64,000 bases of DNA. Origin: Solitalea canadensis DSM 3403 (GTDB lineage Bacteria; Bacteroidota; Bacteroidia; Sphingobacteriales; Sphingobacteriaceae). Under the pieces are notes generated by a model, which had not been told where the DNA came from, did not search any database, and saw only the letters and a program-made list of their open reading frames with translations. Positions 36,320-46,945 of the stretch are shown one piece after another. Made by a program: the position numbers and the translations under genes. Where the stretch lies: the NCBI RefSeq assembly GCF_000242635.2, contig NC_017770.1, positions 4,848,669 to 4,912,668 on the forward strand. Direction: 5' to 3'. Every line of letters starts with the position of its first letter. The stretch's first letter is position 1.

Positions 36320-36862
36320 TTAATTGCCGACAAAATCCGGCGAAGCTGCTATCTTTTTTAACATAACAGGCACAATACGCTTATGAAATGGTTTTACAAA
36401 AAAGAAGTAAAATTTTCCGAACCAATTATGGTAATTAACAACTGTTGAGATGGTAATTGAAGAGTTGGTGTTTCCTGTTTGTTGAGCTAGCAATGAAACT
36501 TTAAAATCAAGATGCCTATCATTCTCTCCCATTATTATTTCATTTTCCGTCTTCTCTAGTATTTTGAACAAACCAACTGAAGTCCCAACCTGGTAAGAAG
36601 TCGGAAGATTCTGACGTGAACTTTCCTTGCCTGTTTTCAGTCCAAAGATAGCTACAACCTTATTCCGAAGTTCAAATAATCCTTTTATCCACTTTGAATC
36701 GGATGAAAAGAATGCTTTGGCTAATGAATCAGGAGAAATAGTTTTGGAAGATGGTACAACTATTTGGTAAGCATCAACATAATCATAAAGTTGATTATTG
36801 CTTAAAACAGACTGGTCAGGTAAATAACTGTGAAATACAGAAGCTGAAGAGGCGTTTTTCAT
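36320..36862 (-). CDS. DUF2867-like protein
   Basis: A 180-residue protein without signal peptide. The pattern of VDAYQIVVP near residue 30, ALAKAFFSS-like helix, LGL/FGLK, ENEIIMGENDRHLDFKVSLL and the terminal FFFVKPFHKRIVPVMLKKI matches DUF2867, part of the START-like/polyketide-cyclase superfamily of lipid- or ligand-binding folds. Function unknown. First gene of a likely two-gene unit with the methyltransferase. Confidence 0.8.
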   Translation of the reverse strand: MKNASSASVFHSYLPDQSVLSNNQLYDYVDAYQIVVPSSKTISPDSLAKAFFSSDSKWIKGLFELRNKVVAIFGLKTGKESSRQNLPTSYQVGTSVGLFKILEKTENEIIMGENDRHLDFKVSLLAQQTGNTNSSITISTVVNYHNWFGKFYFFFVKPFHKRIVPVMLKKIAASPDFVGN

Positions 36863-36949
36863 GCTGTAAAGCTAAGCATTTCAGATGAAAGTCTTGAAAG
36901 CTCAGCTTTACAGGATAATGACTTAGCTATTGACAGAGTCGGGGAAAGT

Positions 36950-38332
36950 TTACCATCCCCCGCCCAAAGCCTTATACAGTTGCACAGTGGCAGAAAGTTG
37001 ATTCTGTTTTGTGATGGATTTTTGTAACTCTGATTCATAAAGCTGCCTTTCTGACTCCAACACCTCTAAAAAGGTAGTGAAACCGCCATCATAACGTGCG
37101 CGTGAAAGACGGGCAATGTTTCTGTTGGCAGTTACCTCACGATTACGGGCTGCGTATTCGTCCTGATAAGTGTTAACTGCTTTTAAAGAAGTTTCAACAT
37201 CACTAAAGGCGATGAGAACAGTTTTTTCATATTGATACATCAACTGTTCTGTTCTACTTCGTTCTATTTCCACCCGCCTTTTGTTTTGTCCGAAACGGAA
37301 AATTGGTCCGAAGAGCTGGCCGGCAATACCTGTTGCCAGAGAACCATTATCAATTAAGTTACTTAGATCAGAGCTAGACACACCTCCAAATCCGGTCAAT
37401 GATAATGAAGGAAACCGAAGTGCTTGAGCAACTCCTATCTGTTCATTTTGTGATATTAGTGATTGTTCAGCAGCTCGTACATCAGGTCTTTTTTCCAATA
37501 ATTCGGATGGCAATCCGGCAGGGATTTCAAGCTGAATGTTTTGTTCACTATTTTGCATACCACGAATAATACTTCCTGGTGAACGGCCCAATAAAACCTG
37601 AAGCGCATTTTCTACACTAACGATATCACGTTCAATAGAAGGAATATTAGCTGCGGCAAAAGCAACCTGTTGCTCTGCTTGAAATTTATCTATTTCTGCA
37701 ACATATCCTTTCTCAAAACGAGCACTTATTAGCACATAACTTTCTTCGCGGGTTTGAACTGTATTTCTTGAGATAGCCAGGCGTTCATCAAGTCCCCTAA
37801 GTTGAAAATAAAGATCGGCTACCTGCGCAATAACACTAATCGTTATGGCTTTCTGGTTTTCCTGGTCTGCTAACAGTTGTGCATAAGCCGAACGATTTGC
37901 ATGGCGAAATTTTCCCCATAGATCAATTTCCCAGTTAAGACTTCCAAGTAAGCTATAGCTTTCTCCATCAATGCCAATTCCGGTAGTTTGAGCATTCTCA
38001 TTTAGTTTTGTATAGGAAGCCTTTGCATTGTAATCGAGGAATGGGTATAGGTTTGCCTTGTTAAAACCTAAAACTGCCTTCGATTCTTCCACTCGTGCAA
38101 TAGCTGTCTTCAGGTCCTTATTTTCATCCAGGGCAACTCTTACCAGTGATTGTAATGTAGTATCCTGATAGAGCTCCCACCATTTAATATTGGCAATTGA
38201 ATCTCTTCTAAGTGAGTCTGATTGCTGAGCGTAATTATTAGGCACATTCATCTGTGGCCTCGAATATTTAGGACCGACCAGACAACTCGAAACCAGTGGC
38301 AACAGGCTTATGAATAGGATAAATCTTTTCAT
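36950..38332 (-). CDS. Outer-membrane efflux lipoprotein (NodT/OprM family)
   Basis: 460 residues from the ATG at 38332 (the frame opens 66 bases upstream at TTG inside the RND gene). Lipobox LVSSC (Cys about 17) is followed by LVGPKYSRPQ, the usual OprM-type start. Two TolC-like repeats follow, each with long helices (VARVALDENKDLKTAIARVEESKA; and LLEKRPDVRAAEQSLISQN around the middle). It forms the outer-membrane channel of the tripartite pump whose adaptor and inner-membrane transporter lie upstream. Only one base separates it from the RND stop codon. Confidence 0.93.
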   Translation of the reverse strand: MKRFILFISLLPLVSSCLVGPKYSRPQMNVPNNYAQQSDSLRRDSIANIKWWELYQDTTLQSLVRVALDENKDLKTAIARVEESKAVLGFNKANLYPFLDYNAKASYTKLNENAQTTGIGIDGESYSLLGSLNWEIDLWGKFRHANRSAYAQLLADQENQKAITISVIAQVADLYFQLRGLDERLAISRNTVQTREESYVLISARFEKGYVAEIDKFQAEQQVAFAAANIPSIERDIVSVENALQVLLGRSPGSIIRGMQNSEQNIQLEIPAGLPSELLEKRPDVRAAEQSLISQNEQIGVAQALRFPSLSLTGFGGVSSSDLSNLIDNGSLATGIAGQLFGPIFRFGQNKRRVEIERSRTEQLMYQYEKTVLIAFSDVETSLKAVNTYQDEYAARNREVTANRNIARLSRARYDGGFTTFLEVLESERQLYESELQKSITKQNQLSATVQLYKALGGGW

Positions 38333-38333
38333 G

Positions 38334-41300
38334 TTAATTTCCCGTTTTTTGTTCAGCACTTTGATCCGTTTTATTTTTTTTCTTTCCAAGTGTTTCAATC
38401 CAATTAAAGAAAGAAGGCACCAGCAATACCCCTAAAAATGTGGCAACCAGCATTCCTGCAAAAACGGCCATTCCCATTACCTTACGCGCTTCAGCGCCGG
38501 CACCTGCAGCTGTTAATAGAGGAACTACGCCAAGAATGAATGCAAAAGCAGTCATTAGGATTGGCCTAAAACGAAGGCGTGCGGCTTCAATTGCCGAATC
38601 AAAAATGGATTTTCCATGTTTTTCGTGCGCTTCTTTGGCGAACTCAACGATCAGGATGGCATTTTTGGCCGACAAGCCTATCAGCATAACCAGACCAATT
38701 TGAGCAAAAACATTGTTTTGATAACTCGAGCTAAAGAAACCACATAGCCATAAACCCAGGAAGGCTCCGAAAACTGCTATTGGCGTTCCAAGCAAAACAC
38801 TGAAAGGTAATCGCCAGCTTTCATATTGGGCAGCTAAGATTAAGAATACGAATACAAGTGCCGTAGCAAACATTACAGCAGCAGTTCCTTCCGCAGCCTT
38901 TTCTTGGTATGACATGTTACTCCATGAATAACCCATGCCTTTGGGCAGAACCTCATTTGCTGTTTCTTCAAGTGCTGCCAAAGCTTGTGAGGAACTGTAT
39001 CCTTCGGCTGGTGTCCCGTTTACCTCTGCTGCTCTAAACATATTAAAGCGGTTGGTATATTCTGGTCCTGTAGTATCAGAAACTGTAACTAACGTGTTTA
39101 CCGGGACTATTGTGCCATTTCTACTCCTTACAAAGAATAGGTTTAAATCTTGCGGACTAAGCCGGTATTGAGATTCGGCCTGTACAAATACTTTATATTG
39201 CCGCCCAAATTTGTTAAAGTCATTTACATAAGAACTACCCAGATAAGCCGAGATAGTACTGTTGATTTCAGAGATATCCACTCCAAGTTTTTCTGCTTTA
39301 TCCAGATCAAGGACTATTCTTTTCTGAGGAACGTTTGAGCGATAAACAGAGTATATTTTGCCAATTTCAGGTCTTTTTGAGGCCGCAGCGATAAACTTCC
39401 TTGTTTCATTACTTAAATATTCAGGTGTGTTACCTGTTTTATCCTGTATCATAATCGTAAAACCGGCCCCTGTTCCTAGACCAACAATTGGAGGCGGACC
39501 AAAAGCAATAGCGGTTGCTTCAGTTATTTCACGGGCAAATTCACTATTAGTTTGTTTAATAATATCAAAAACAGTGTGTTTACGTTCTTCCCAGGGCTTT
39601 AATGCCACAAACACAAATGCTGTATTGGTGGAGTACGATCCGGTGATCATACTGTACCCCATAATGGTGGAGTAATACTGCACACCATCAATTTTGGACA
39701 TGATCTGTTCTATCTTTCTTGCCACTTCATCACTTCTGTTTAGTGACGCTGCATCCGGCAATTGAATATTTAGCATGAAATATCCCTGATCTTCTTCAGG
39801 AACAAATCCTGCAGGAATTGCTTTTCCTAATAAACCAACTGCAACAACAAGTATGATAATGAATAAAATAGCCCGATATGATTTTCTCAGCAAGGCAGTT
39901 ACCGCGTTCACATACTTATTGGTAAAGCGGTCGAACATGTTGTTAAACTTGGTAAAGAAACGGTCTAACCAACCCTTTTGTTCCTGCTTCGGCCGTAATA
40001 ACATCGCAGCCAGTGCCGGACTTAAGGTTAACGCGTTGAAGGCAGAGAATATAACGGAAATAGCAATGGTAATTGCGAACTGTTGGTAAAGCCGCCCGGT
40101 AATGCCTCCAGCCAAAGCTACCGGAATAAATACTGCTGCTAAAATCAGGGCAATGGCTACAACGGGCCCACCTACTTCCTTCATCGCCTTTTGTGTTGCC
40201 TCCTTCGGATTCATGCCGTGTTCAATGTTATGAATTACAGCTTCCACTACCACAATGGCATCATCCACCACAATACCGATGGCCAATACCAAACCCAATA
40301 AGGATAGCACATTTACTGAAAAACCCAAAAGTGGGAAAATAATAAACGTTCCTATCAAAGAAACGGGTACGGTTAGTAATGGAATAAGGGTGGCTCGCCA
40401 GTCTTGTAGGAAGATGAAAACAACCAAGATCACTAATATAACGGCTTCAAATAAGGTATGGACAATTTCATTAATACCTGCGCTAATGGCGGCGGTTGTA
40501 TCTAGTGAAACATCGTATTTTAAATTTGGAGGGAAACGCTTTCTAAGTTCTTCCATGGTGGCTTTTACCTTATCTGCTACTTCCAATGCATTAGAACCTG
40601 GTAACTGGTAAACACCAATTGATGCTGCCGGCTTTCCATTAATACGGCTATAGGAATTGTAGTTCTCTGTTCCGAGTTCAATCCTGGCAACATCTTTTAA
40701 CCGAACCAGTGCTCCCTGTTCACTGGATTTGATAATGATGTTTCCAAACTCTTCTTCAGTAGCCAAACGGTCTTGTAAGCGTACAGTATAAGTATTGTCA
40801 ACTGTTTTTGGAGTTGGGGGGGCACCAAATTTACCGCCAGGAACAATTGTATTTTGTTTTTTTACAGCATTAATAACGTCATTAGCAGTAAGATTCAATT
40901 TTGATAGCCTGTCAGGGTTGATCCATACGCGCATTGAATAATCAAATCCACCAAATAAACTTACACTACCAACGCCGGGTAAGCGGGCTAGCTCATCTAT
41001 AATGTTGATGTTCGCATAATTGCTCAGGAATTCTGAATTGTAGGTTTCATTTGGAGACGAAAGGGATATCAGGAGCATTGGAAAAACCAGGGATTTCTTG
41101 GTTACTACACCAAAGTTTTTTACCTCTATTGGTAAACGAGCGTTAGCTTGAGAAACCTTGTTTTGGGTAAGCATATTCGCATTATCGAGATCGGCACCTA
41201 CTTCAAATGAAACCTGTAATACTAATGAACCATCATTTGCATTAATTGATTTCATGTAAAGCATTTTTTCAACACCATTTACCTGTTGTTCAATAGGTGT

Positions 41301-41486
41301 GGCTACGGCTTGCTCTACGTTAACGGCATTTGCTCCGGTGTAGGTAGTGGTTACCTGTATCATTGGCGGAGTAATCTCCGGGTATTGTGCAATAGGAATA
41401 TTTCTGAGCGTCAATAATCCCATGATCACCATGATGATTGAAATAACCATGGCAACTATTGGTCTGCGGATGAAAAACTCACTCAT
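38334..41486 (-). CDS. RND multidrug efflux transporter (AcrB / HAE1 family)
   Basis: 1050 residues, the usual AcrB length. N-terminal [19 protein letters not shown], the porter-domain stretches and twelve transmembrane helices in two repeats are present. Helix 4 carries the proton-relay pair in [14 protein letters not shown] (adjacent Asp residues), and the helix 10 region contains the partner Lys in [18 protein letters not shown]. It exchanges protons for lipophilic drugs in the inner membrane. Middle gene of the pump operon: adaptor, transporter, channel; the adaptor stop lies 67 bases upstream. Substrate cannot be read from sequence. Confidence 0.97.
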   Translation of the reverse strand: MSEFFIRRPIVAMVISIIMVIMGLLTLRNIPIAQYPEITPPMIQVTTTYTGANAVNVEQAVATPIEQQVNGVEKMLYMKSINANDGSLVLQVSFEVGADLDNANMLTQNKVSQANARLPIEVKNFGVVTKKSLVFPMLLISLSSPNETYNSEFLSNYANINIIDELARLPGVGSVSLFGGFDYSMRVWINPDRLSKLNLTANDVINAVKKQNTIVPGGKFGAPPTPKTVDNTYTVRLQDRLATEEEFGNIIIKSSEQGALVRLKDVARIELGTENYNSYSRINGKPAASIGVYQLPGSNALEVADKVKATMEELRKRFPPNLKYDVSLDTTAAISAGINEIVHTLFEAVILVILVVFIFLQDWRATLIPLLTVPVSLIGTFIIFPLLGFSVNVLSLLGLVLAIGIVVDDAIVVVEAVIHNIEHGMNPKEATQKAMKEVGGPVVAIALILAAVFIPVALAGGITGRLYQQFAITIAISVIFSAFNALTLSPALAAMLLRPKQEQKGWLDRFFTKFNNMFDRFTNKYVNAVTALLRKSYRAILFIIILVVAVGLLGKAIPAGFVPEEDQGYFMLNIQLPDAASLNRSDEVARKIEQIMSKIDGVQYYSTIMGYSMITGSYSTNTAFVFVALKPWEERKHTVFDIIKQTNSEFAREITEATAIAFGPPPIVGLGTGAGFTIMIQDKTGNTPEYLSNETRKFIAAASKRPEIGKIYSVYRSNVPQKRIVLDLDKAEKLGVDISEINSTISAYLGSSYVNDFNKFGRQYKVFVQAESQYRLSPQDLNLFFVRSRNGTIVPVNTLVTVSDTTGPEYTNRFNMFRAAEVNGTPAEGYSSSQALAALEETANEVLPKGMGYSWSNMSYQEKAAEGTAAVMFATALVFVFLILAAQYESWRLPFSVLLGTPIAVFGAFLGLWLCGFFSSSYQNNVFAQIGLVMLIGLSAKNAILIVEFAKEAHEKHGKSIFDSAIEAARLRFRPILMTAFAFILGVVPLLTAAGAGAEARKVMGMAVFAGMLVATFLGVLLVPSFFNWIETLGKKKNKTDQSAEQKTGN

Positions 41487-41553
41487 GTATGTTTAAATTA
41501 TGGAAGATGATTACTTATAATTTAGTTCTCAATATGGATAATTGATAGCAGAG

Positions 41554-42687
41554 TTATTCAAGTTTAGCAGCCGGAGTCCATTTGGTTTCCACGGGTGTAA
41601 CTTTAGACTTGTCTGTTAATGCCATTGTACCAATAAGTGCAACTCGCTCGCCTGGAGTAAGGCCTTTAGTTATTATCCACATATCACCAACTCTTGGTCC
41701 TGGCTCAATAACCTTAACTTTAAGCGTATTGGTGTTATCCACAATAAATACCTGGTAAAGATTTTGAAGTTGAGTTACTGCTCGCTGCGGAACAACTATC
41801 GCATTTGAGAAGCTTTGGGTTAATAACTGAACCTTAACATATAGTCCTGGCCTTAACAAGCCCGACTGATTATCAAATGATGCTTCAAGTGTGATTGATC
41901 CTGTTTGAGGGTCAATTTGGCGGTTGGCAAAATCTACGTGACCTTTTTCGTTGAACACACTGTTATCGGGAAGTATTAATGATACCTCACGCATCCTCTC
42001 ATTAATTTTCTTGAACTCACGCGCAAATCGTAAATACTCCGTTTCAGTGATCTGGAATCGTACACGAACGGTTCCGGTTTGAGAAACGGTTGAAAGGATA
42101 TTAGATGATGTCCGGCTTACATAATCGCCTACCCGAACATTTGAAATACCAATAATGCCGTCTATCGGTGCATATACTTTTGCATAACCGAGTTCTATTT
42201 TAGCATTTTGAAGTGCAGCTTCAGTAACTTGTTGACGTGCCTTTGCTGCATTGAATTCTGCAACAGCATTATCAAGATCCTGCTTGCTTAATGCATTCAT
42301 ATCTGCTAAAGGTTTTACCCTATTTAGTTGACTTTGTGCTCTGGCAACTTCAGTTTTTGCTGATGCTAGATTTCCTGCTGCCTGATCAACCCTAGTTTGG
42401 TATTGGATATCGTCTATCGTATAGAGGAGTGTGCCCTTTTTTACTTTGGTGCCTTCTTTGAAGTGAACACCAGTAACCCATCCTTCTACGCGTGCCCGAA
42501 TATCAACATCGGATAAGCCATACGTTTGACCTACGTATTCCTGGTATATGGGCACATCTGTTTGTTGTGCTTTGATAACTGAAACTTCAACCGGAGGACT
42601 AGTTTTAGCAGTTTTAGGTTTGCAGGAAGTGAAACTTGCAAACAAAACGGTTGACAGAATAAGGAACCTTGTTGTACAAAGAGTCAT
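41554..42687 (-). CDS. RND efflux periplasmic adaptor (AcrA-like lipoprotein)
   Basis: 377 residues with a lipoprotein signal peptide ending FTSC (Cys about 22). The membrane-fusion-protein layout follows: VGQTYGLSDVDIRARVEGWV, a lipoyl half-motif FKEGTKVKKGTLLYTIDD, a coiled-coil hairpin (about 85-150), then GYAKVYAPIDGIIGISNVRVGDYV and beta-barrel domains ending in VALIGTMALTDKSKVTP. It links the RND transporter to the outer-membrane channel. First gene of the operon; no adjacent TetR or AraC regulator is present. Confidence 0.95.
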   Translation of the reverse strand: MTLCTTRFLILSTVLFASFTSCKPKTAKTSPPVEVSVIKAQQTDVPIYQEYVGQTYGLSDVDIRARVEGWVTGVHFKEGTKVKKGTLLYTIDDIQYQTRVDQAAGNLASAKTEVARAQSQLNRVKPLADMNALSKQDLDNAVAEFNAAKARQQVTEAALQNAKIELGYAKVYAPIDGIIGISNVRVGDYVSRTSSNILSTVSQTGTVRVRFQITETEYLRFAREFKKINERMREVSLILPDNSVFNEKGHVDFANRQIDPQTGSITLEASFDNQSGLLRPGLYVKVQLLTQSFSNAIVVPQRAVTQLQNLYQVFIVDNTNTLKVKVIEPGPRVGDMWIITKGLTPGERVALIGTMALTDKSKVTPVETKWTPAAKLE

Positions 42688-43029
42688 GTTTAGAGAGTCG
42701 TAATTTGCTTTAAGTTAATTAAATATATTGTAGATTACTATAGTTACTATAAAAAAACATCTCTTAAGATCAGCGACAGAAATTCGTAAAAACGTACTTA
42801 TTGTTGCTTTGAGTTTGACTTTCGGGAAGAATTTCGGCGACTTTAGCGTATTTCGAACACAATGGGTAATAGATCAGTTAAACAACTGTACTTTCTCGGT
42901 TAACTGAATTATACAATTTTCGCCGACGTTTTTTTGCTATTCGTCGGTCTAATAATTCCACTCATCGGTAAACTATTCAAAAAAAGCTTTCTTGTTTTCA
43001 TTTTTGAATCGTCAACAGAAACTAATTAA
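42688..43029. other. Divergent intergenic region between the efflux operon and TonB-type receptor gene
   Basis: 342 bases, A/T-rich, with no coding frame. It should hold two outward promoters, but I could not place a confident TTTG-N19-TAnnTTTG. A short palindrome around 42738 (ACTATAGT) and the repeat TACTATA lie near the efflux start and could be an operator; nothing else stands out. Confidence 0.4.
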
Positions 43030-45147
43030 ATGAAAACACCATTACTAACCCTTTCGTTCTTACTGATGTTAACATCAGCTGTATTTGCTCAGACTAAAAT
43101 ATCCGGTACGATCAAAAGTCAAAAAGGAAAACCTCTTTCCAACGCCGGAATTGCCATAAAAGATTCATATGATGGATCAACTTCTGATAAAGATGGAAAA
43201 TTCAGTTTTACTACTGATGAAAAAGACAGCAAGCAACTACTAGTAACCCTTGTGGGTTACGAACCTCATATACAAACCGTTCAGCTTACCGGATCTGCTA
43301 TTGAATTAACAATAGAGTTAGATGAGCTGGCTACCGAGCTCAATACGGTTGTTGTATCGGCCGGAACAATGGAGGCGAACGACAACCGTAAAATGGCTCA
43401 GCTAAAATCATTAGATATAGCCACAACTGCCGGAGCTGAAGCAGATATTGTTTCAGCATTGCAAACATTGCCGGGTACACAAGCTACAAGTTCTCAACAA
43501 GGTTTATTGGTTCGCGGTGGTGCGGCTAATGAAACTAAAATGTATTTCGATGGTATGTTGATCAAAAATCCATATCTGAATGATCTTCCGGATATTGCTT
43601 CTCGTGGTCGCTTTTCTCCATTTATGTTTAAAGGGATGAGCTTTAGCGCAGGAGGTTATTCTGCTCAATATGGTCAGGCGCTTTCATCGGCTCTTGTGTT
43701 AGAAAGTAAAGATCTTGAGCCTAGAACAACTACAGGTGTAAGTTTAATGAGTGTTGGTGGAGGAATTGTTCAAACTAATAAATTCAAAAACAGCTCGCTT
43801 CAAGTAGGCGGTCAATATATAAATCTTCAACCTTATTATGGATTAGTAAAGCAGGATGCAAATTGGAATTATGCACCACGCAGTTATGGAGGTTCTGTAA
43901 ATTATAAGCAAAAAACAGGTTCTACAGGAATGTTTAAATTCTTTTCAGAGTTCTCAAGTGGAAAAGTTGGACTAGATGTAGATAACCTGGATGACCTTTC
44001 TAAGCCGGGTAATTACCTGAATAAAAACAATAACCTTTTGGTCAACAGTACTTATCGTCAGTTCTTAAGTGATAAAGTAAAATTGGATGCCGGCGTAACA
44101 TTTAGTACTGATCGTGATAGTTTAAAATACAACACCGATAAGATTGGTGATTATGATCGTATGGCCGAAGGTCGCGGTATGATTACCTATTTCTACGGTC
44201 GTTTATCCAGTTTGAGAACAGGTGTTGAGTATTATAATTCGCACAAATATCAACGATTTAATGATAAAGAACGTGAGTTTACCGATAATATGGCTGCTGC
44301 GTTTGTGGAAACCGATCATTATTTCACTCGCTCATTGGTAGCACGTTTAGGTTTACGGGTAGAAAATTCAAGCTTGCTTAATCAGGCTAATTTGGCGCCC
44401 AGAGCTTCTTTAAGCTATAAACTAAGCCAGTTTTCTCAAGTATCGGTAGCTTATGGTAAATTTTATCAGAGTCCGGAAGATATCGTTTTGGTCCAAAGCA
44501 AAAACCTTGATTACCAATCTGCGGATCACTACATACTTAATTATCAATACATGAGTGATAAACGTACATTTCGTGTAGAAGCTTATTATAAAAATTATGA
44601 TGGATTAGTTAAAAACAGTGGAGATTATTTTAACAATTCGGGAAGGGGATACGCTCGTGGAGTAGATATTTTCTGGAGAGATAGTAAGACAATTCCAACT
44701 GCAGATTATTGGATTAGTTACTCTTACTTGGATACAAAAAGAAACTTTAATGATTTCCCGGTAGAAGCACGTCCAAACTTTGCAGCTACACATACAGCTA
44801 ACCTGGTTTATAAACAATATGTGCGTCCAATTCACTCTCAGGTAGGTTTTACTTACACATTTGCATCGGGAAGGCCTTATTACAATCCCAATAATCCAGT
44901 GTTTATGTCAGACAAAACCAGAGATTTTCATAACCTGAGCATGAACGTAAGCTATTTAACACGCATAATGAACCAATTTACAGTGGTGTATTTATCTGTA
45001 AGTAATATACCTGGGTTCAATAATGTGTACGGCTATAATTACTCAACCGATGGTTCTGTTCGAAAAGCGATAGAGCCTCCTGCAAAACGTACGTTGTTTT
45101 TAGGTGTATTTATCACCATCGGTGGATCAGATTTTAATGCATTGTAA
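43030..45147 (+). CDS. TonB-dependent-receptor-like outer-membrane protein with carboxypeptidase-like domain
   Basis: 705 residues. Signal peptide (about 1-20, ending AVFAQ); a CarboxypepD_reg-like beta-sandwich (about 22-105) with GTIKSQKGKPLSNAGIAI and STSDKDGKFSF; a plug domain (about 130-220: LQTLPGTQATSSQQGLLVRG, MYFDGMLIKNPYL); and a C-terminal beta-barrel. It lacks an obvious TonB box and is shorter than SusC (about 1000), so it is a non-SusC receptor. No SusD neighbour. Substrate unknown; the next gene, 112 bases on, may be co-transcribed. Confidence 0.9.
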   Translation: MKTPLLTLSFLLMLTSAVFAQTKISGTIKSQKGKPLSNAGIAIKDSYDGSTSDKDGKFSFTTDEKDSKQLLVTLVGYEPHIQTVQLTGSAIELTIELDELATELNTVVVSAGTMEANDNRKMAQLKSLDIATTAGAEADIVSALQTLPGTQATSSQQGLLVRGGAANETKMYFDGMLIKNPYLNDLPDIASRGRFSPFMFKGMSFSAGGYSAQYGQALSSALVLESKDLEPRTTTGVSLMSVGGGIVQTNKFKNSSLQVGGQYINLQPYYGLVKQDANWNYAPRSYGGSVNYKQKTGSTGMFKFFSEFSSGKVGLDVDNLDDLSKPGNYLNKNNNLLVNSTYRQFLSDKVKLDAGVTFSTDRDSLKYNTDKIGDYDRMAEGRGMITYFYGRLSSLRTGVEYYNSHKYQRFNDKEREFTDNMAAAFVETDHYFTRSLVARLGLRVENSSLLNQANLAPRASLSYKLSQFSQVSVAYGKFYQSPEDIVLVQSKNLDYQSADHYILNYQYMSDKRTFRVEAYYKNYDGLVKNSGDYFNNSGRGYARGVDIFWRDSKTIPTADYWISYSYLDTKRNFNDFPVEARPNFAATHTANLVYKQYVRPIHSQVGFTYTFASGRPYYNPNNPVFMSDKTRDFHNLSMNVSYLTRIMNQFTVVYLSVSNIPGFNNVYGYNYSTDGSVRKAIEPPAKRTLFLGVFITIGGSDFNAL

Positions 45148-45161
45148 TTAACCAATAGTTA

Positions 45162-45217
45162 TTGGCCGTTAGCAATTAGCCATTAGGAAGTCAAAAATAC
45201 TAACTGCTAATAGCCAA
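45162..45217. repeat. Imperfect 18-bp inverted repeat
   Basis: Bases 45162-45179 and 45200-45217 are complementary at 15 of 18 positions around a 20-base spacer, with the flanking text (AGCAATTAGC, GCTAATAGCC) of a kind found as dispersed intergenic repeats in Sphingobacteriia. No T-tract, so not a good terminator. Confidence 0.55.
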
Positions 45218-45259
45218 CAACCAACAGCTCAAAAAATAAAAGACTTAAATTCAATACTC

Positions 45260-45898
45260 ATGAAAACCACATTATTAACTTGCTTCGCAATTTTCGCAAC
45301 AACGGTAGCTTTTGCACAAAGTCCGAATTTTGAAAAAGGGATGACCAAAGGAATGGATATGATGAAAAACGCTAAAACCAGTGAAGATTTTACTGCCAAT
45401 GCCAATTTCTTTGAAAGAGTTGCTACAACAGAAAAAACGCAATGGCTTCCCTTTTACTATGCCGCCTACAACCAACTTATCAGTGGAGCCCTTGAAAAGG
45501 ACAACTCCAAGAAAGACGCCATCTATAGTAAAGCTCTTGACTTCGTCTCGGAAGCCGCAGCGCTCAAGTCAAACGATTCGGAAATCGAAACATTGACTGG
45601 TTATATTAAGTTGATGACGGTTTATGTTGATCCGATGAATAGGTATACACAAATTGGTCCGGCAATGACCTATTTAGAAAAAGCTAAACAATTGGATAGT
45701 GCTAACCCTCGTCCATTATTTATCATCGCTCAAAATTCATTCTACACACCTGAGGCTTTTGGTGGAGGTAAAAAAGTAGCATTGCCACAGCTTAAAGATG
45801 CAATGGAGAAATACAATGCATTTAAACCAGCTTACACATTTGCTCCAAGTTGGGGTTCTGAACATTGCCAAGCTTTATTAACAGAAGCTGAGAAATAA
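45260..45898 (+). CDS. Secreted helical-repeat (TPR-like) hypothetical protein
   Basis: 212 residues with a signal peptide (about 1-19, ending AFAQ). The mature protein is mostly helical, with pairs of helices such as FYYAAYNQLISGAL, YSKALDFVSEAAALKSND and MTYLEKAKQLDSANPRPLFIIAQN that look like degenerate tetratricopeptide repeats. Ends with HCQALLTEAEK. No catalytic residues visible. It follows the receptor gene on the same strand and may be its periplasmic companion; inferred only from proximity. Confidence 0.78.
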   Translation: MKTTLLTCFAIFATTVAFAQSPNFEKGMTKGMDMMKNAKTSEDFTANANFFERVATTEKTQWLPFYYAAYNQLISGALEKDNSKKDAIYSKALDFVSEAAALKSNDSEIETLTGYIKLMTVYVDPMNRYTQIGPAMTYLEKAKQLDSANPRPLFIIAQNSFYTPEAFGGGKKVALPQLKDAMEKYNAFKPAYTFAPSWGSEHCQALLTEAEK

Positions 45899-46026
45899 TT
45901 CTCGAATTTTCTTACATCATTATAACTTTCGTTTTTGATAAGCATTGCTATAACTGCAATGCTTTTTTGTTTTGCATTTATGGAATTTGAATAGATTCGG
46001 AATCATATTCTAAAATCAAAAGCGCT

Positions 46027-46701
46027 ATGGACTATAAAATACAGATACCTGAACCATGTCATGAAGATTGGAACCAAATGACGATTGAAGATAAAGGCCG
46101 ACGTTGTGCACTTTGCTGTAAAACCGTAGTTGATTTTACTGATTGGGAAACTACAGCAATTATTGATTACTTAAAGGGGAAAAAGGAAGTGCTTGTTTGC
46201 GGCAGGTTTAAGAACAGTCAGGTGGAGCAGGATTTTGATAGTTCTACAAAAGACAGAATGAAACAAATTTGGTTTTCAAACGCATCGTTCCTTAAGAAAA
46301 TAGCAGCGATTATTTTAGTTGCATTCGGATTAACTACCACTTCTTGTGATAATTCAACTGTGGGGAAGGCTGATGCCAATTCCACTGACTCGATAAAAGC
46401 CAAAGAAACTCCTCTTCTCCATGGCAATAAGGCCCAACTTGTCGATAGCTTGCTTGAAGGAGGACATTTAGTTGGCATTGTCGACAGACCTGAGGGACGT
46501 ATTGTATTGGTGGCACCTCCACAACTTCCGGTCAAACCCAAAGAATGTATCAGTTATCCATCGATTACTATGGGTGATGTGGTTATTGACACGATGCAAG
46601 ATTCTGTAACTAAGCCAGCTATAGAGCCCACTGATAACGAAAGTCTCGTATTGGGCAAAGTTATTGTTCCCAAAGCAGATACTATTAAAAAGAAGTTTTA
46701 G
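46027..46701 (+). CDS. Cys-rich N-terminal domain protein with a single membrane anchor
   Basis: 224 residues. Residues 1-65 form a Bacteroidota-specific module: IPEPCHEDWNQMT, EDKGRRCALCCKTVVDF, and VCGRF, with Cys at about 11, 27, 30, 31 and 58, suited to bind metal. A hydrophobic helix (about 88-104) ends in TTTSC, a lipobox-like sequence that lies inside the protein rather than at its start. The rest is a Pro/Ser/Thr-rich periplasmic tail. So the Cys module probably faces the cytoplasm and the tail the periplasm. Same module heads TonB-like or carboxypeptidase-like proteins elsewhere in the phylum. Function unknown; terminator follows. Confidence 0.78.
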   Translation: MDYKIQIPEPCHEDWNQMTIEDKGRRCALCCKTVVDFTDWETTAIIDYLKGKKEVLVCGRFKNSQVEQDFDSSTKDRMKQIWFSNASFLKKIAAIILVAFGLTTTSCDNSTVGKADANSTDSIKAKETPLLHGNKAQLVDSLLEGGHLVGIVDRPEGRIVLVAPPQLPVKPKECISYPSITMGDVVIDTMQDSVTKPAIEPTDNESLVLGKVIVPKADTIKKKF

Positions 46702-46726
46702 TTGTTTTAAGTTGTATATAATGGTG

Positions 46727-46757
46727 AAAGACAACCTCGGAGAGGTTGTCTTTTTTG
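46727..46757 (+). terminator. Intrinsic terminator
   Basis: A perfect 12-bp stem, AAAGACAACCTC with GAGGTTGTCTTT around a 3-base loop, is followed by T-rich sequence. It ends the transcript of the Cys-module protein and separates it from the tRNA-like locus. Confidence 0.9.
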
Positions 46758-46945
46758 TTAGTTGTTTTTTAGAAAAATAATATTGTTGATTTTCAGTTTG
46801 TTATAGTCTTGTTTTTTATCGGATTTTACTGCGCAAAAAGATTGCATATAAGCTTTTCACCTTTGTACTGTCAAAAGCAGGTCAAGTAAAAGTTACTTCA
46901 AACTCTTTTAGGTAGAACTACTTTCACCATTACCTCTTTTACACT

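Noticed and set aside
42730-42760. Operator for a TetR-type efflux regulator
   Set aside because: Only short palindromic text, and no TetR gene nearby, so not claimed beyond a note in the intergenic entry.
45162-45217. Transcription terminator
   Set aside because: Stem is A/T-rich and imperfect, and no T-tract follows on either strand.
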